This document shows, in pieces, positions 14,035 through 16,569 of a stretch of DNA of 16,569 nucleotides; within the stretch, counting starts at the first letter, position 1, and every line of letters starts with the position of its first letter. The position numbers and the translations under genes are program-made. The notes beneath the pieces are model-generated. The model did not search any database. It had not been told where the DNA came from and was given only the letters and a program-made list of their open reading frames with translations. Origin of the DNA: DATGQT01 sp033720695 (lineage in GTDB: Bacteria > Bacteroidota > Rhodothermia > Rhodothermales > Rubricoccaceae); the NCBI GenBank assembly GCA_033720695.1, contig JAWWCA010000063.1, positions 1-16,569 of the forward strand, given 5' to 3'.

Positions 14035-15252
14035 ATGGCAGGAGACGACGAGCGGTCCGAGGCCGCGCTCCGCGAAGAAAACGAACGGCTGCGCCGGGCC
14101 GTCGACGAGCTCTCGGTCTTGAACGAGACGGCGACGGCGCTGAGCCAGGCCGAGGACCTCCAGACGGCGCTGGGGGCGCTCGTCCGCCGGTCGTGCCGGG
14201 CGACGGGCGCGGCGCAGGGGGTCATTGTCCTCGTCGAGGAGCACGCCCACGACGAGCGGGCCCCGACCCCGCCCACCCTCGTCCGGTCGGTCGCGACGTC
14301 GGAGCGCGAGGCGCTCCGGCCGGGCATCAGCGTCGTGGGCTGGATCCAGCGCTACCGCCAGCCGCTCCTCGTCGCCGACCCCGCGGGGGACCCGCGGTTC
14401 CCCGGGGCGGAGTGGCCCGAGGCCGTCCGCAACATCCTCGCCGTGCCGATGCTGGCGCGGGGCCGGCTCGTCGGCGTCCTCGCCCACTACAACAGCCCGT
14501 CGGCGGCCGGCTTCTCCAACGACGACGCGCGGCTCCTGGGCATCCTGGCGGCGCAGTCGGCGCAGGCCGTCGAGCGCATGCGGATCGAGGAGGCGCGGCA
14601 GGCGGCGGAGGCGGCGCGGGCCGAGGTGACGCGGCTGTTCGGGCAGCACACGGCGCCGAGCGTCGTCGAGGCCCTCGTGGGGCAGGGCGGAGAGGTGCCG
14701 GTGCGGCGCCAGGAGGTGTGCGTGCTGTTCCTCGACCTGCGCGGGTTCACGCGGCAGTCCGAGGACCAGCCTCCCGAGGACGTCGTCGCCTACCTCAACA
14801 CCTTCTTCGCCCTCGCCACCGACGTCGTCAACGGCCACGGCGGCATCGTGCACCAGCTCCTCGGCGACGGGTTCATGGCCTACTTCGGCGTGCCCGAGCC
14901 GGACCCGACGGCGCCCGCCCGGGCCGTCGGCGCGGCGCGCGAGATCGTGGCGCGCGTCGCGGCGGCCTGCGCCGAGGGCACGCTCGCGCCGACCCGCCTC
15001 GGCATCGGCATCCACGCCGGGGAGGCGGTGACGGGCCCGGTGGGCTCCGCGATCCACCGGGAGTACAAGGTGACCGGCGACGTGGTCAACACGGCCGCCC
15101 GCATCGAGAAGCTGTGCAAGCAGTTCGAGGCGCAGCTGCTGGTCTCGGAGGCCGTCTGGCAGCGGCTGGGCGACGAGGCGGCGGGCGAGCCGCTCGGCCC
15201 GATCGCGCTGGAGGGGCGGCGCCAGCCCATCGTCCTCTACCGCCTCGCCTGA
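14035..15252 (+). CDS. GAF-domain class III adenylate/guanylate cyclase
   Basis: A 405-residue soluble signalling protein. A short coiled coil (about 5-30) leads into a GAF sensor domain (about 30-180, with ILAVPMLARGRLVGVLAHYN), a linking helix (about 181-215) and a class III cyclase domain (about 225-400). Both metal-binding Asp residues are present: D234 in FLDLRGFT and D278 in LLGDGFMAYFG. The transition-state pair N352/R356 (VNTAAR) is also present. The two substrate-choosing positions look altered: Q274 where adenylate cyclases usually have Lys, and K345 where Asp or Thr is usual. The domain should fold and may be active, but cAMP against cGMP cannot be decided. It follows the lipoprotein gene by 39 nt and ends 6 nt from a convergent gene. 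Confidence 0.93.
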   Translation: MAGDDERSEAALREENERLRRAVDELSVLNETATALSQAEDLQTALGALVRRSCRATGAAQGVIVLVEEHAHDERAPTPPTLVRSVATSEREALRPGISVVGWIQRYRQPLLVADPAGDPRFPGAEWPEAVRNILAVPMLARGRLVGVLAHYNSPSAAGFSNDDARLLGILAAQSAQAVERMRIEEARQAAEAARAEVTRLFGQHTAPSVVEALVGQGGEVPVRRQEVCVLFLDLRGFTRQSEDQPPEDVVAYLNTFFALATDVVNGHGGIVHQLLGDGFMAYFGVPEPDPTAPARAVGAAREIVARVAAACAEGTLAPTRLGIGIHAGEAVTGPVGSAIHREYKVTGDVVNTAARIEKLCKQFEAQLLVSEAVWQRLGDEAAGEPLGPIALEGRRQPIVLYRLA

Positions 15253-15258
15253 GCGGGG

Positions 15259-15672
15259 TCAGCCGAGGAGCAGCTGGTGGTCCACCATGATGCACCGGCT
15301 CTCGACGTAGGGGAGCTCCGCCGCCTCGGCGAGGCGCTGGGCCTCCGGGTGGTGGACGCCGTACTGCGTCCAGATCATCGGCCGGTCGCCCGTCGCCTCC
15401 ATCCGCGCGATGGCGTCCTCCACCACGCCCGGCGTGTGCTCGCTGCGCCGGAAGACGGTGACGATGTCGAGGGCGACGTCGGCGGGGATGGCGGGGAGGT
15501 CCGGGTAGCACGGCGCCCCGAGGATCTCGTCGTGGTGCGGGTTGACGGGGACGACCGCGTAGCCGACCTCCTGGAGGTAGCGCGCGATGCGGTGGCTGGT
15601 CTGGAACCCGCGCGGCGAGCAGCCGACGACGGCGATCGTGCGAGCCCGTTCGAGGGCGTCCTTGATCTGCAC
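15259..15672 (-). CDS. CoA-binding domain protein (YccU-like)
   Basis: A 137-residue Rossmann-fold protein of the CoA-binding family related to succinyl-CoA synthetase alpha subunits and E. coli YccU. Family marks are IAVVGCSPRGFQTSHRIA (13-30), VPVNPHHDEILG, LDIVTVFRR and the C-terminal end VESRCIMVDHQ. These small proteins bind CoA or a nucleotide in vitro in some cases, but their cellular role is not settled. The start is GTG at 15672, right where homologous sequence begins. It is divergent from the membrane-protein gene across a 50-nt gap and converges with the cyclase gene with only 6 nt between stops. Confidence 0.92.
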   Translation of the reverse strand: MQIKDALERARTIAVVGCSPRGFQTSHRIARYLQEVGYAVVPVNPHHDEILGAPCYPDLPAIPADVALDIVTVFRRSEHTPGVVEDAIARMEATGDRPMIWTQYGVHHPEAQRLAEAAELPYVESRCIMVDHQLLLG

Positions 15673-15722
15673 GGGAGGAGAGGCGTAGGAGAGGGGCCCT
15701 CCTCCAACGGCTCCTCCCGCTC

Positions 15723-16346
15723 ATGGATTCCTCGCCCCACCCCCGGCCGCGCCCGGCCGCCGCCCCGCCGACGGCGGCCGAGGCCGCGCCCCCCACCGTC
15801 TTCGAGGCGCCGCCGGGCGTGGTGGCCCGCGTGCAGCGCCTCGTCCCGCTCGTCCAGGGGCTGGTCCGCCAGACGCGCCGCCTGGCCGCCGTCTCGGCCG
15901 TTTCCGCCGTCGTGCTGTGGCTCCTCGTCGTCCGGCCGTGGCGGTGGGGCGTGGACGCCCCGGACCTCGGCTACGCGCTCCCGATCGTCGGCCTCCTCCT
16001 GCTCCTCGTCCCGGCCGGCGCGGCGCTCCTCGGCGCGTGGACGCTCGCCGACCTCCTCAGCCTCCCGGCGCGGCTCCGCGCCGGGGCCGCCGCCACCTCG
16101 GCGCAGGCGCAGGAGGCCCTGGCGACGCCGGGCCACGGGCGGCTCTTCGGCTTCGCGCGGGCGGTGTGGGGCGCCCGCGCCCTCGTCCTCGACGCGCAGG
16201 GCGGGTGGCTGAAGGCGCTCGCCGCCGTGCGGCTGGCGCGGCTCGCGAGCCTCCCGTTCGCCCTCGCCCTCATCGGGGCCGTGGCGCTGAACGCCGTCGT
16301 CATCGCGGCGGCCGTGCTGGCGGTGCTCCTCGCCGTCGTGTTCTGA
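15723..16346 (+). CDS. Uncharacterised membrane protein
   Basis: A 207-residue protein that I do not recognise. Residues 1-35 are rich in Pro and Ala and likely cytoplasmic and disordered. Hydrophobic segments lie at about 54-71, 83-107 and 176-206, the last long enough for one or two helices; a basic, Ala-rich soluble stretch (about 115-172) lies between. There are no catalytic motifs. Strong GC-ending codon use supports it as a real gene. It is divergent from the CoA-binding gene and lies 94 nt upstream of leuS. Confidence 0.75.
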   Translation: MDSSPHPRPRPAAAPPTAAEAAPPTVFEAPPGVVARVQRLVPLVQGLVRQTRRLAAVSAVSAVVLWLLVVRPWRWGVDAPDLGYALPIVGLLLLLVPAGAALLGAWTLADLLSLPARLRAGAAATSAQAQEALATPGHGRLFGFARAVWGARALVLDAQGGWLKALAAVRLARLASLPFALALIGAVALNAVVIAAAVLAVLLAVVF

Positions 16347-16355
16347 GGCCGGGAG

Positions 16356-16402
16356 GCGGGCCCGCTCACCCCCCTTTCACGGATCCGGCGCGGGGGCCCG
16401 CC
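16356..16402. other. GC-rich inverted repeats before leuS
   Basis: GCGGGCCCGC (16356-16365) is self-complementary. A near copy, GCGGGggCCCGC (16390-16401), lies 24 nt further, and the two can pair with a 2-nt bulge. This may be a terminator for the membrane-protein gene, or chance in GC-rich DNA. Confidence 0.25.
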
Positions 16403-16403
16403 G

Positions 16404-16411
16404 TAGCTTCC
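16404..16411 (+). promoter_or_regulatory. TAgcTTCC promoter-like box for leuS
   Basis: TAGCTTCC lies 29 nt before the leuS ATG and shares the TAnnTT core with the other boxes here. It is followed by a C-rich leader. Confidence 0.35.
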
Positions 16412-16440
16412 GCACCCCTTCCGCCTCCCCACGCCCCTCA

Positions 16441-16569
16441 TGGCCGGCTACCCCCACGACGAGATCGAGCGCCGCTGGCAGCGCTACTGGCAGGACCACC
16501 ACACGTTCGAGACGCCCGGTCCCGGAGACCCCGGCTTCGACGCCTCGAAGCCGAAGTACTACGTGCTCG
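16441..16569 (+). CDS. leuS: Leucyl-tRNA synthetase, N-terminal fragment
   Basis: Only the first 43 residues are in the window. PHDEIERRWQRYWQDHHTF and, after an insert, KPKYYVL match the start of bacterial class I leucyl-tRNA synthetases, which charge tRNA-Leu with leucine. The HIGH motif would lie just beyond the window edge. ATG 16441 is preceded by a pyrimidine-rich leader (CCGCCTCCCCACGCCCCTC) without a Shine-Dalgarno sequence. Confidence 0.93.

Noticed and set aside
10696..15057. Minus-strand open frame of 1453 codons
   Set aside because: It runs antisense across the kinase, lipoprotein and cyclase genes. Stop codons are rare in the opposite frames of genes with GC-ending codons. Its composition (Arg, Gly, Val, Asp repeats) has no domains.
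1..16569. Window length equals that of the human mitochondrial genome
   Set aside because: Coincidence. The content is GC-rich bacterial DNA with one tRNA gene and no mitochondrial genes.

Overview
The window is about 16.6 kb of very GC-rich bacterial chromosome (I judge around 70% G+C by eye). Codons end almost always in G or C. Several traits point to the Rhodothermota / Bacteroidota side of the tree, with a Rubricoccaceae-like (Rubrivirga/Rubricoccus) organism as the best fit. These are a type III glutamine synthetase, 5' leaders with no Shine-Dalgarno sequence, -10-region motifs of the form TAnnTTG that recall the Bacteroidota -7 box TAnnTTTG, and a tRNA gene without an encoded CCA end. 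This placement is inference from gene content and signals, not from a marker-gene tree.

Layout. (1) 1-177: the 3' end of a Rieske-type oxygenase-like gene, apparently cut short and with codon use unlike the rest. (2) 310-2992, minus strand: an Lrp/AsnC regulator followed 30 nt later by glutamine synthetase III (glnN), a nitrogen-assimilation pair. (3) 3072-3383: an inverted repeat and AT-rich island, a tRNA with anticodon CAU, then the leader of the next gene. (4) 3384-7110, plus strand: a four-helix membrane protein, a SnoaL-like protein, the replication-fork helicase RecG, and a TRIC/UPF0126 membrane protein 13 nt behind it. (5) 7154-8317, minus strand: a Fic AMP-transferase with a C-terminal winged helix, preceded by a perfect 16-bp inverted repeat that looks like its operator. 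(6) 8606-10632: a secreted cyclase-family (kynurenine formamidase-like) hydrolase, a convergent DUF2853 protein that seems to start with CTG, and a divergent HAD-IIA phosphatase. (7) 10741-15252, plus strand: a signalling cluster made of a membrane Ser/Thr kinase with TolB-like and TPR parts, a small lipoprotein, and a GAF-coupled class III nucleotide cyclase. (8) 15259-16569: a CoA-binding protein on the minus strand, a divergent membrane protein, and the start of leuS.

How the genes relate. Lrp probably controls glnN and itself. The Fic protein probably controls its own transcription through the inverted repeat. The kinase, lipoprotein and cyclase are closely spaced in one direction and may form one envelope-signalling unit. 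The rest is ordinary housekeeping or uncharacterised. I see no CRISPR array, insertion sequence, phage module, rRNA or origin. I see no clearly new large system; the most unusual items are the Fic operator, the CTG start, the cyclase with altered substrate residues and the kinase cluster. All intergenic stretches are shorter than 300 bases; the longest (8318-8605) is described in its own entries.
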